From Desulfarculus sp. (GTDB lineage: Bacteria > Desulfobacterota > Desulfarculia > Desulfarculales > Desulfarculaceae), in NCBI GenBank assembly GCA_020216625.1, contig JAIUYB010000142.1, positions 1 through 6,351 on the forward strand: a stretch of 6,351 bases of DNA, written 5' to 3'. Below the pieces are notes generated by a model. That model did no database searches. It was not told the DNA's origin and worked only from the letters and a program-made list of their open reading frames with translations. Each line of letters starts with the position of its first letter. Positions within the stretch are counted from its first letter, which is position 1. Shown piece after piece: positions 1 through 6,234 of this stretch. The position numbers and the translations under genes were made by a program.

Positions 1-794
1 CGGGCGTTGTTCTCGATGGTGGCGTAGAACACGCCGTAGAGGGTCATCAGGGTGCCCATGACCCCCAGGATCTCGAAGCCGGCGAAGCCCCGGGCCAGGA
101 CGTAGACCGCGGTCTTGGTGGTGAAGGCGCTCATGAAGACCGCGCCGGTCACGGTGGCCTCGGGGTAGGCGTCGGGCAGCCAGGCGTGCAGGGGAATCAC
201 CGCCGCGTTGACGCAGAAGCCCACCATGATCAGGTAATCGAAGTACTGGGCGTTGGCCGGGTCGATGGCGGTGAAGGCGAAGGTGCCCAGGGCCTGGTGG
301 CGCAAGAGCAGACCGGCCAGCACGCACAGCCCGCCCAAGGTATGGAAGAGGAAATAGCGGATGCCCGCCCCGGTGGAGGCCGGACAACGCCGCAGCCAGA
401 CCAGGAAGGTGGAGGAGACGCTCATCAGCTCCCAGCCGATGAACAGCACCACGAAGTCATTGGCGAAGACGCAGCCAAAAGCCCCGGCGATGTAGAGGCA
501 AGCGGCCAAGTGCTGCCACTTGTCATCCACGTGCAGGGCATAGATGAAGCCGATCAGGGCCTGGATGGCGAAGACATGGGCGAAGACCACCGCCAGGGCG
601 TCCACCCGGCCCGCACCCAGATCCAGACCCAGGTAGCGGAAATGGGCGTAGTCGCCGTGGCGCATGGAGAGCACCGCCACGATGGCCAGCGCCCCGGCCA
701 GCGGCGGCAGCCAACGTCCCAGTCGGCCCGGCAACAGCCAGACCAACCCGGCGCAGGCCAGGAACAACAGCGACGGGTGCAGGAAGTCGCTCAC
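1..794 (-). CDS. Complex I / Mrp-type proton-channel (antiporter D-like) subunit, N-terminal part
   Basis: This gene continues beyond position 1; 264 codons from its start are visible. It is a multi-helix membrane protein of the proton-conducting transporter family (NuoL/M/N, MrpA/D) and is likely to be a distal proton pump of the complex encoded upstream. Family marks are the TM5 segment GWELMSV with Glu122, the PLHAWLPDAYPEA segment near residues 201-213, and the TM8 segment FTTKTAVY with Lys227. The TM7 Lys that normally sits five residues before the Pro of PLHxWLP is Asn196 here (VNAAVIPLH). The start is GTG at 794, four bases after the stop of the small membrane gene; a run of G about ten bases upstream is only a weak ribosome site. 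The fragment cannot separate a NuoM-, NuoN- or MrpD-like identity, so no symbol is given. Membership of the family is secure. Confidence 0.88.
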   Translation of the reverse strand, partial: MSDFLHPSLLFLACAGLVWLLPGRLGRWLPPLAGALAIVAVLSMRHGDYAHFRYLGLDLGAGRVDALAVVFAHVFAIQALIGFIYALHVDDKWQHLAACLYIAGAFGCVFANDFVVLFIGWELMSVSSTFLVWLRRCPASTGAGIRYFLFHTLGGLCVLAGLLLRHQALGTFAFTAIDPANAQYFDYLIMVGFCVNAAVIPLHAWLPDAYPEATVTGAVFMSAFTTKTAVYVLARGFAGFEILGVMGTLMTLYGVFYATIENNA

Positions 795-798
795 GATT

Positions 799-1131
799 CT
801 AATGCCCCCCGTGCCCGTGGGCGCCGTGGGCCGCGGCGACCGGCTCGGCCGGCGCGGGCTTGGGCTCCCGGCGTTGATAGAAATCCTCGTCCTGCCCCAG
901 GAAGGTGTGGGCCGCGCCCTTGGCCAGGCGGCCCAAGCCCACCGCCACCACCACCCCGAAGACCGCCCAGAACCCCGGCCAGCCGTCGATGCCGAAATGG
1001 GGGTCGTGGGGCAGGATGAAGAAGTTCAGAACCACCAGCACCCCCAGGGCCACGTACATCGCCAGCCGCAGCTTGACTGCGGTGGGGCCCAGGGGAGCGG
1101 CCAGCGGCGGTTGATGGTCGTGGCTCGTCAT
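799..1131 (-). CDS. Small two-helix membrane protein with His-rich tail, unknown function
   Basis: A 110-residue protein of no assigned function. Two hydrophobic segments lie at about residues 21-41 and 53-70. They are joined by a short loop containing HDPHFGIDGWPGF, and an acidic-aromatic motif DEDFY (81-85) follows the second. The C-terminus is Pro/Ala-rich and ends in a His-rich run (AHGAHGHGGH); the N-terminus also carries His (MTSHDH). The start is ATG at 1131, behind an AGGAGG Shine-Dalgarno sequence that overlaps the end of the upstream pump gene. It is wedged between two proton-channel genes of a complex I operon, 15 bases after one and 4 before the next, so it is most likely co-translated and may be an accessory membrane-arm subunit or assembly factor. 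From memory, similar short proteins with a PGF(Y/W)A(V/L)FG loop and a terminal D-E-D-Y/F-Y motif occur in such operons; I could not verify this. Confidence 0.85.
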   Translation of the reverse strand: MTSHDHQPPLAAPLGPTAVKLRLAMYVALGVLVVLNFFILPHDPHFGIDGWPGFWAVFGVVVAVGLGRLAKGAAHTFLGQDEDFYQRREPKPAPAEPVAAAHGAHGHGGH

Positions 1132-1142
1132 GACCCGGCTTT

Positions 1143-1148
1143 CCTCCT
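1143..1148 (-). promoter_or_regulatory. Strong Shine-Dalgarno for the small membrane protein gene
   Basis: The minus strand reads AGGAGG here, 11 bases before the ATG at 1131, and overlaps the TAG stop of the preceding pump gene. It is one of the strongest ribosome sites in the window. It supports the view that the small protein is really translated rather than being a chance frame in GC-rich DNA. Confidence 0.7.
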
Positions 1149-2625
1149 AGCGCCCCATGAAGGCCTGGATGAACTGGAAGAAGGTCTCGGGATACAGGCC
1201 CAGGAAGACCGACACCGCCGCCGTGAAGCACAGCGGGATGACCATGGTCAGGGGGGCCTCCTTGAATTGGCTTAGATCCACCCCCGGCGCGGGCTCCTCG
1301 AAGAATGCCCGATAGACCACTGGCGCGAAGTAGGCCGCGTTGAGGATGGTGCTGGCCAACAGCGCCGCCAGGAAGATGTACTGCTGGGTGCTAACCGCGC
1401 CGTTGACCATGTACCATTTGCTGACAAATCCGCAGACCGGCGGCACTCCGATCATGGACAGCGAGGCCACGGCGAAGGCCCCGAAGGTCCAGGGCATGCG
1501 ACGGCCCACCCCGGGCAGCAGGCTGATCTTCTTGAGGTGGGTGGCCACGTAGATGGCCCCGGCCGCGAAGAAGAGCGTGATCTTGCTGAAGGCGTGGTGG
1601 GCGATGTGGGCCAAGCCGCCGGTGACGGCCAGAGGCGACAACAAGGCCACCCCCAGCACCACGTAAGAGAGCTGGCTGACCGTGGAATAGGCCAGGCGGG
1701 CCTTGAGGTCGTCCTTGGTGAGCGCGATGGCCGAGGCGGCGACAATGGTGAAGGCCGCGAAACCGGCCGTGGCCACCCCCAGGCCCAGGCTATCCATCAG
1801 CTGCACCCCGAAGGCGGAGAGCAGCACCCGGCTGATGGAGAATACGCCGGCCTTGACCACCGCCACCGCGTGCAGCAGGGCCGAGACCGGGGTGGGGGCC
1901 ACCATGGCCGAGGGCAGCCAGTTGTGCAAGGGCATGATGGCGGCCTTGGCCATGCCGGCCACGTAGAGGCCATAGGTGATCTGCACCAACAGCGGGTTGG
2001 CGTCGGGCGGGAATATGCCCTTGATCATGTCGCCCAGATGGAAGTCCAGGGTGCCGGCCAGTACGTAGGTCAGCACCATGGCAGGCAGGAAAAAGAGCTT
2101 GGAGGTGCCCATCAGGTAGACCAGGTACTTGCGCGCCCCGTGATAGGCTTCCTCGTCCTGGTGGTGCGCCACCAGGGGATAGGTGAAGACGGTGATGACC
2201 TCGTAAAAAAGGTAGAGGGTTAGCACGTTGCCGCTGTAGGCCACGCCTTGCGCCCCGAAGATGGCCACCGCGAAACAGAAATAGTAGCGGGTCTGGGCGT
2301 GCTCCTGGAGCGAACGCATGTAGCCAATGTTGTAGGAGGTGGCCAGGATCCAGAGGAACGAGGAGATGAGGCTGAAGATCAAGGCCAGGCCATCGGCGCA
2401 GAGCTTGATCTCAATGCCGGGCAGGATGGTGAACAGGGGCAGAAGCAGGATCTGGCCAGCCAAGACCTGGGGAACGAAGCTCAGGTTCACGCCCAGGGTC
2501 AGGATGCCGGCGGCGAAGGAGACGCCCTCGCGCAGGTTGATGTTGCCACGCAGCAGCCATAGGGCGAACGGCGCCAGGCCGGTGATGATCAGGGGCCAGA
2601 CCAGGGCGGGGCTTTCCACGATCAT
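1147..2625 (-). CDS. Complex I / Mrp-type proton-channel (antiporter D-like) subunit, complete
   Basis: A 492-residue polytopic membrane protein of the proton-conducting transporter family (NuoL/M/N, MrpA/D), inferred to move protons in the distal membrane arm. The charged residues of the channel are present: Glu142 in TM5 (LYLFYEVITVFTYP), Lys227 in TM7 (AGMAKAAIMPLHNWLP), Lys258 in TM8 (HAVAVVKAGVF), Lys348 (HHAFSKITLFF) and Lys403 (GFVSKWYM). The length of about 490 fits NuoM/NuoN/MrpD and is too short for a NuoL with its long lateral helix. The start is ATG at 2625, three bases after the nuoK stop, with an AGGGG ribosome site inside the nuoK end. It occupies the place after nuoK where nuoL usually stands. 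Because family members resemble each other closely, I leave the symbol blank; MrpD-like is the best description, with NuoM or NuoN as alternatives. Confidence 0.93.
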   Translation of the reverse strand: MIVESPALVWPLIITGLAPFALWLLRGNINLREGVSFAAGILTLGVNLSFVPQVLAGQILLLPLFTILPGIEIKLCADGLALIFSLISSFLWILATSYNIGYMRSLQEHAQTRYYFCFAVAIFGAQGVAYSGNVLTLYLFYEVITVFTYPLVAHHQDEEAYHGARKYLVYLMGTSKLFFLPAMVLTYVLAGTLDFHLGDMIKGIFPPDANPLLVQITYGLYVAGMAKAAIMPLHNWLPSAMVAPTPVSALLHAVAVVKAGVFSISRVLLSAFGVQLMDSLGLGVATAGFAAFTIVAASAIALTKDDLKARLAYSTVSQLSYVVLGVALLSPLAVTGGLAHIAHHAFSKITLFFAAGAIYVATHLKKISLLPGVGRRMPWTFGAFAVASLSMIGVPPVCGFVSKWYMVNGAVSTQQYIFLAALLASTILNAAYFAPVVYRAFFEEPAPGVDLSQFKEAPLTMVIPLCFTAAVSVFLGLYPETFFQFIQAFMGR

Positions 2626-2628
2626 CGC

Positions 2629-2937
2629 TTACCCCTTCAGCTCGGAGACCCGGGCGGTTTCGGAACTTCCCAGGCGGCGGGCCACCACCAGAATGATGGC
2701 CAGGACCAGGGTGGCCTCGGCCGCGGCCAGGCCCATCACAAGGAGCGCCCCCAACTGACCCAGCTCATCCACCGCCGGGGTCAGGCGGGCGCTGGCCACC
2801 AGGGCCAAGCCGGCCCCGTTGAGCATCAGCTCCACCGAGATCAGCATGCCCACCAGGCTGCGCCGGGACACGATGCCCACGATCCCCAGACCCAGCAGCA
2901 GCAGCGCCGCAAGATGGAAGAGCGTCAGCGGGGTCAT
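2629..2937 (-). CDS. nuoK: NADH-quinone oxidoreductase subunit K
   Basis: NuoK (MrpC-like), a small membrane-arm subunit of complex I that relays charge or protons between the quinone region and the pumps. At 102 residues it has the normal family length. Three hydrophobic helices are visible at about residues 5-23, 28-50 and 60-87. The signature SVELMLNGAGLAL contains Glu36, and Glu74 lies in the third helix (GLAAAEATLVLAI); these match the two membrane glutamates known to matter in the family. Its ATG overlaps the nuoJ TGA in an ATGA arrangement, which implies translational coupling. The usual Asn-Leu near the end of the signature is replaced by Gly-Leu (GLALVA), a mild variation. Confidence 0.96.
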   Translation of the reverse strand: MTPLTLFHLAALLLLGLGIVGIVSRRSLVGMLISVELMLNGAGLALVASARLTPAVDELGQLGALLVMGLAAAEATLVLAIILVVARRLGSSETARVSELKG

Positions 2938-3449
2938 CGCGGCCGCCTCCTCTCGAAACCCAGGAGCACCGCCCCGGCCATGGCCGCCAGGAGCGCCACC
3001 GAAATCAGCTCGAAGGCCAGGGCGTAGGGTCCGGTCAGGTATTGGCCCAGGCTGGCCAGGCTGGCCTCTGGTTTGAGAGGCAGGTCGGTGGGTGATTTTT
3101 TGACCACCGCCCAGGCCAGGATGGCCACCGGAGCCAGACCGGCGATCACGCCCAGGACAATCCGTCCCAGACCGCGCGAGCCTTCCTGTCCGGCCTCGCC
3201 GCCATCGCTGGGACGGGTGAGCATGATGGCGAAGAATATCAGCACGCTCACCGCGCCGACATAGATCAGGATCTGCATGAAGGCCAGGAAAGGCGCGGAC
3301 ATCAAGAGGTACATCCCGGCCACCCCAAACAGGGTCAGGATCAAGCCCATCAGCGCCCGCACCAGGCTCTGGGCCAATACCGCGCCCAAACCGCCCGCCA
3401 GGATCAGCAACAGGTAGAGCCCATAGGCCGGATACGCCAAGAAGTCCAT
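2934..3449 (-). CDS. nuoJ: NADH-quinone oxidoreductase subunit J
   Basis: NuoJ (ND6 equivalent), a membrane-arm subunit of complex I beside NuoH and NuoK. The 171-residue protein has five hydrophobic helices at about residues 9-25, 30-50, 54-77, 95-116 and 143-165. The third carries the family signature MQILIYVGAVSVLIFFAIML, including the conserved Tyr63 and Gly65, the region that in studied complexes adopts a pi-bulge. Glu147 lies in the last helix. The loop between helices 3 and 4 is hydrophilic and Gly/Glu-rich. Translation starts at ATG 3449, behind a clear GGGAGG ribosome site at 8-base spacing, 19 bases after the nuoI stop, and ends in an ATGA overlap with nuoK. Confidence 0.96.
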   Translation of the reverse strand: MDFLAYPAYGLYLLLILAGGLGAVLAQSLVRALMGLILTLFGVAGMYLLMSAPFLAFMQILIYVGAVSVLIFFAIMLTRPSDGGEAGQEGSRGLGRIVLGVIAGLAPVAILAWAVVKKSPTDLPLKPEASLASLGQYLTGPYALAFELISVALLAAMAGAVLLGFERRRPR

Positions 3450-3457
3450 GCCACCTC

Positions 3458-3463
3458 CCTCCC
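3458..3463 (-). promoter_or_regulatory. Shine-Dalgarno of nuoJ
   Basis: The minus strand reads GGGAGG here, 8 bases before the nuoJ ATG at 3449, and is followed immediately by a second purine-rich copy (GAGGT). It is among the strongest ribosome sites in the operon. It fixes the nuoJ start and allows initiation independent of nuoI, whose stop is 19 bases upstream of that ATG. Confidence 0.65.
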
Positions 3464-3468
3464 GGGGC

Positions 3469-4017
3469 CTAGGCCGCGCGCTGGCCGCCGGCTGGCGCGC
3501 GACGACGCAGCCTCTCCAGGAGTTCGAATTCGAAATCAGCTCGGGATGAGCCGCACAAATAAGCCTCGCGCGAGAAGGCCAAGGACTGGACCGGACAGGT
3601 CTGCACGCACAGACCGCAAAGGCTGCACAGGTTGTAGTTGAGATGAAAGGCCGCCACCTCGCGCCGGATTTTCTGGCGGGGTGGAGGCGCGGCGTGGCTG
3701 CCGGTGACGATCAAGCCCGGGGCCAGGCTCAGCTCCCGGGCGTCGCCGCCGGGCTCCGCCCCCACCAGGCGCGATTCGATGGCGATGCAGCCCGAGGGGC
3801 AGGCCGCCACGCACTTGCGGCAGACGATGCAGCGCGGGGTCAGGGGGTCGTCGTCCCTGGCCACCAAGTCGATGTGCCCGCGGTAGGTGGCCAGGTTGTC
3901 CACCTCCTTGCGAGGATAGTGGACCGTGAGCTGGGGGCGGAAGAACTCCACCCCGGTGACGCCCAGGCCCACGATGAGGCTCCACAGTCCCTTGATGGTC
4001 TTGGCCAGTCCGGGCAT
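3469..4017 (-). CDS. nuoI: NADH-quinone oxidoreductase subunit I, 2[4Fe-4S] ferredoxin-type
   Basis: NuoI carries the two [4Fe-4S] clusters (N6a, N6b) that pass electrons toward NuoB and the quinone site. With the ATG at 4017 the protein has 182 residues. The cluster motifs are CIVCRKCVAACP (Cys63, 66, 69, 73) and CSLCGLCVQTCP (Cys131, 134, 137, 141). The N-terminal FFRPQLTVHYP segment is the usual membrane-anchoring lead-in. The linker between the motifs is about 57 residues, longer than I recall for typical NuoI (about 30-40), and is Pro/Arg-rich. Two additional cysteines, Cys77 and Cys155, lie outside the motifs. An in-frame GTG at 4026 would add three residues, but the ATG has a GGAG ribosome site at 8 bases and the GTG has none convincing. 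The start region belongs to a tandem duplication shared with the nuoH end. Confidence 0.95.
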   Translation of the reverse strand: MPGLAKTIKGLWSLIVGLGVTGVEFFRPQLTVHYPRKEVDNLATYRGHIDLVARDDDPLTPRCIVCRKCVAACPSGCIAIESRLVGAEPGGDARELSLAPGLIVTGSHAAPPPRQKIRREVAAFHLNYNLCSLCGLCVQTCPVQSLAFSREAYLCGSSRADFEFELLERLRRRAPAGGQRAA

Positions 4018-4022
4018 GCCTC

Positions 4023-4079
4023 TCACTCCACCAGCTTCAGGACCAGGGCGGTGGCCAGCAGATTGGCCAGCCCGGGCAT
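4023..4079 (-). pseudogene. 18-codon mini-ORF: duplicated NuoH C-terminal tail
   Basis: Read on the minus strand, an ATG at 4079 opens an 18-residue frame, [18 protein letters not shown], ending in TGA at 4023. The first residues match the NuoI N-terminus (MPGLA) and the rest matches the last residues of NuoH ([14 protein letters not shown]). It is a chimera made by the 62-base duplication. The ATG lies 5 bases after the true nuoH stop, and its own stop lies 5 bases before the nuoI ATG. Both ATGs have a GGAG ribosome site at 8 bases. It may be a harmless relic, or a short translated leader that keeps ribosomes coupled from nuoH to nuoI. No function can be assigned from sequence alone. Confidence 0.6.
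4026..4032 (-). promoter_or_regulatory. Shine-Dalgarno deciding the nuoI start
   Basis: The minus strand reads GGTGGAG here; its GGAG ends 8 bases before the ATG at 4017. The site lies inside the duplicated NuoH tail. It favours the ATG over the upstream in-frame GTG at 4026, which overlaps the site itself and so cannot use it. The equivalent GGGGGAG at 4088-4094 stands at the same distance from the mini-ORF ATG at 4079. Confidence 0.55.
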
Positions 4080-4084
4080 GCCCC

Positions 4085-5068
4085 TCACTCCCCCAGCTTC
4101 AGGACCAGGGCCGTGGCCAACAGGTTGGCCAGTCCCAGGGGGATGAGCCATTTCCAGCACAGGTTCAGCAATTGGTCGAAGCGTACCCGGGGGAAAGTCC
4201 AACGGAACCACATCAGAGCCAGGATCAGGGCGTAGACCTTGAGCACGAACCACCAGGGTCCGGGCAGGAATGGTCCGTCGTGAGCCCCCAGGAACAGGGC
4301 GGTGGCCACCGAGCAGACCACGATCATGTAGGTGTATTCGGCCAGGAAAAAGAGGCCGAAACCCATGCCCGAGTATTCGGTGTGGAAGCCGGCGGTCAGC
4401 TCGCTTTCGGCCTCCGGCAGGTCGAAGGGCGCGCGGTTGGTCTCGGCGGTGGCGCTGATGAAGAAGATGACGAAAGCCAGAGGTTGCACCCAGAGGTTCC
4501 AGGACAGCAGGCCCCGGCTCTGGCCCTCGGCGACGGCGCTCAGGCTCAGGCTGCCGGTCTGGAAGGCGATGCACAGCACCGACAGCAGCAACGGTATCTC
4601 GTAGGCCACCGACTGGGAAACCGCCCGGGCCGCGCCGATCAGGGCATATTTGTTGTTGGAGCCCCAGCCGGCCGCGCATAGGGCCAGCACGTTGATGCCC
4701 GAGAAGGCCAGGATCAACAGCAGGCCCAGGTTGACGTCCATGGCGGTCAGACCGGGGCTGAAAGGGATGGGCAGGAAGCAGATCACCACCGGTGTCACCG
4801 AGAGCATCGGCGCCAGCCAGAACAGGAAACGGTCCGCGCCGCGGGGTGTCACCAATTGCTTGGCGATCAGCTTCACGCCGTCCACCAGCGATTGCAGGAT
4901 GCCATGGGGTCCGACCTCGTAGGGGCCGGGTCGGCGCTGGATGAAACCCACCACCTTCCGCTCCATCCAGACCAGGATAAGGCCGTTGACGCCCACGAAA
5001 ACCAGGATGAGCACCAGGCCCAGCACCAGCTTGGTCAGAGGGTGGCTTATGATCTCGGTCATCGTCAT
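4085..5068 (-). CDS. nuoH: NADH-quinone oxidoreductase subunit H
   Basis: NuoH (ND1 equivalent) forms the membrane side of the quinone chamber and links the peripheral arm to the membrane arm. The 327-residue protein has normal family length and about eight hydrophobic helices. Conserved cytoplasmic loops are all present: [19 protein letters not shown] (36-54), [20 protein letters not shown] (133-152) with SVAYE following, [16 protein letters not shown] (209-224) with its acidic cluster, then AEYTYM (243-248) and [14 protein letters not shown] (288-301). The ATG at 5068 overlaps the nuoD TGA (ATGA), with GGAG 8 bases upstream; a second ATG two codons in is less well placed. The gene ends [14 protein letters not shown] then TGA, and that end is duplicated just downstream. 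Confidence 0.97.
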   Translation of the reverse strand: MTMTEIISHPLTKLVLGLVLILVFVGVNGLILVWMERKVVGFIQRRPGPYEVGPHGILQSLVDGVKLIAKQLVTPRGADRFLFWLAPMLSVTPVVICFLPIPFSPGLTAMDVNLGLLLILAFSGINVLALCAAGWGSNNKYALIGAARAVSQSVAYEIPLLLSVLCIAFQTGSLSLSAVAEGQSRGLLSWNLWVQPLAFVIFFISATAETNRAPFDLPEAESELTAGFHTEYSGMGFGLFFLAEYTYMIVVCSVATALFLGAHDGPFLPGPWWFVLKVYALILALMWFRWTFPRVRFDQLLNLCWKWLIPLGLANLLATALVLKLGE

Positions 5069-6231
5069 CGGTCGATCTCCGGGATGACCAGGTCCAGGCT
5101 GCCCAGGATGGAGACGGCGTCGGCCAGCAACGTACCCTGGGCCAACTCGGCGAACAGTTGCAGGTTGCAGAAGCTGGGCGAGCGCAGCTTGACCCGGTAA
5201 GGCCGGGGACCACCATCGCTGATCAGGTGGACCCCGATCTTGCCCCGGCCGCCCTCCACCGCGTAGTAAACCTCGCCGGCCGGGGGCTTCAATCGCTCGT
5301 GCACGTCGGGGTTGATATGAGGTCCGTCGGGCATGGCCTCCAGGGCCTGCTCGATGATGGCGATGCTCTGGGTCATTTCGGCCAGTCGCACGTCGTAGCG
5401 GTCCATGGCGTCGCCGTTCACGCCCACCGGCACCTGGAAATCCAGGCTGGGATAGACCGAGTAGGGCTCTGCCCGGCGGGTGTCATAGGCCAGACCCGAT
5501 CCGCGCAGCACCGGGCCGGTGGCGCCGTAGCGCCGGGCCATCTCCAGGGGCAGCACGCCGATCTGTTCGCAGCGGCCGCGCAGGATCATGTTGCCGGTGA
5601 CCAGGTCGTGGAACATGGGAATGCGGGTTTTAAATTGTTTCAAGAAATCACGGGTGGCCTGGATGAAGCCTTCGCCCAGATCGGCCGATACTCCGCCAAA
5701 GCGGTAGTAGCAATAGGTCAGGCGCGAGCCGGTGACCATTTGCAGGATGTCCATGATCCGTTCACGGTCGGCGAAGGCGTAGAGGATCGGGGTGAAGGCC
5801 CCCAGGTCCAGCAGGTAGGCCCCCCACCACAGCAGATGGCTGGAGATGCGGTTCAGCTCGCAGGTTATGACCCGGATGTACTCGGCCCGAGGCGGGACCT
5901 CGATCCCGGCCAGCTTCTCCACCGCCCCCACGTAGGCCCAGTTCCAGGCCAGGGCGTGCAGATAGTCCACCCGCCCCATATTGGGCAGATATTGGCGCCA
6001 GGTCTTGACCTCGCCCATCTTCTCCTGCATGCGGTGGATGTAGCCCAGCACCGGTTCGGCCTTCATGATGTACTCGCCGTCCATCTCCACCACCACCCGC
6101 AACACGCCGTGGGTGGAAGGGTGCTGGGGTCCCAGGTTGAGGATCAGGCGGTCGCCCTCGGCCTCCGGGGTGGGGACGAAGTGGCGGGTGTAGTAGTCTC
6201 CGCGCGGCTCGCTGAGCCAGTTGAAACCCAT
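5065..6231 (-). CDS. nuoD: NADH-quinone oxidoreductase subunit D
   Basis: NuoD (49-kDa equivalent) is the peripheral subunit that, with NuoB and NuoH, forms the quinone-binding site next to cluster N2. It descends from the large subunit of [NiFe] hydrogenases but lacks their CxxC nickel ligands, as seen here. The 388-residue protein carries [13 protein letters not shown] (33-45). His41 and Tyr90 (NMGRVDY) fall at the positions of the quinone-headgroup His and Tyr known from studied complexes. Other marks are [18 protein letters not shown] (131-148), [14 protein letters not shown] (327-340), RSPSF (350-354) and the terminal [13 protein letters not shown]. It is a separate gene, not the NuoCD fusion found in E. 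coli. The segment [12 protein letters not shown] (63-74) lacks the Gly after Arg often seen there. The ATG at 6231 follows the upstream stop by three bases, with GAGGA about 11 bases before it. Confidence 0.97.
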   Translation of the reverse strand: MGFNWLSEPRGDYYTRHFVPTPEAEGDRLILNLGPQHPSTHGVLRVVVEMDGEYIMKAEPVLGYIHRMQEKMGEVKTWRQYLPNMGRVDYLHALAWNWAYVGAVEKLAGIEVPPRAEYIRVITCELNRISSHLLWWGAYLLDLGAFTPILYAFADRERIMDILQMVTGSRLTYCYYRFGGVSADLGEGFIQATRDFLKQFKTRIPMFHDLVTGNMILRGRCEQIGVLPLEMARRYGATGPVLRGSGLAYDTRRAEPYSVYPSLDFQVPVGVNGDAMDRYDVRLAEMTQSIAIIEQALEAMPDGPHINPDVHERLKPPAGEVYYAVEGGRGKIGVHLISDGGPRPYRVKLRSPSFCNLQLFAELAQGTLLADAVSILGSLDLVIPEIDR

Positions 6232-6234
6232 GGG

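Larger units (their letters stand above)
4001..4136. repeat. 62-base tandem duplication at the nuoH/nuoI junction
   Basis: Two direct copies lie head to tail at 4001-4062 and 4063-4124, with the start of a third at 4125-4135. By eye they differ at 6 of 62 positions (about 90% identity). Each copy spans the end of nuoH through the first codons of nuoI. The outer boundaries share the exact 11-mer TTGGCCAGTCC (plus strand, 4001-4011 and 4125-4135), which lies in nuoI and in nuoH respectively. The middle copy of that 11-mer differs by one base. This fits a duplication by slippage or unequal recombination at a short homology. The substitutions between copies show it is not a fresh event and argue against an assembly error. 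Confidence 0.92.

Noticed and set aside
186..1019. Long open frame on the plus strand
   Set aside because: It lies antisense to the second pump gene and the small membrane gene, has low-complexity Gly/Gln/Arg/Pro composition and no recognisable domain. It is a by-product of high GC content.
2205..2211. Homopolymer run (A on the plus strand) as a possible frameshift or slippage site
   Set aside because: The reading frame of the proton-channel gene continues intact through it (LYLFYEV, the conserved TM5), so there is no sign of a frameshift.
1537..2223. Plus-strand open frame of 228 codons
   Set aside because: It is antisense to the complete proton-channel gene, His/Gly/Gln-rich and without family marks. 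It is a shadow frame.
3926..4681. Plus-strand open frame of 251 codons across the duplication
   Set aside because: It is antisense to nuoH and nuoI with no domain. The internal peptide repeat in it simply mirrors the 62-base DNA repeat.
4023..5216. Minus-strand open frame of 397 codons overlapping nuoH
   Set aside because: It runs in a different frame through nuoH and the nuoD end, with an Arg/Pro/Gly-rich composition. Only its last codons, those of the duplicated NuoH tail, carry meaning, and these are described as the mini-ORF.
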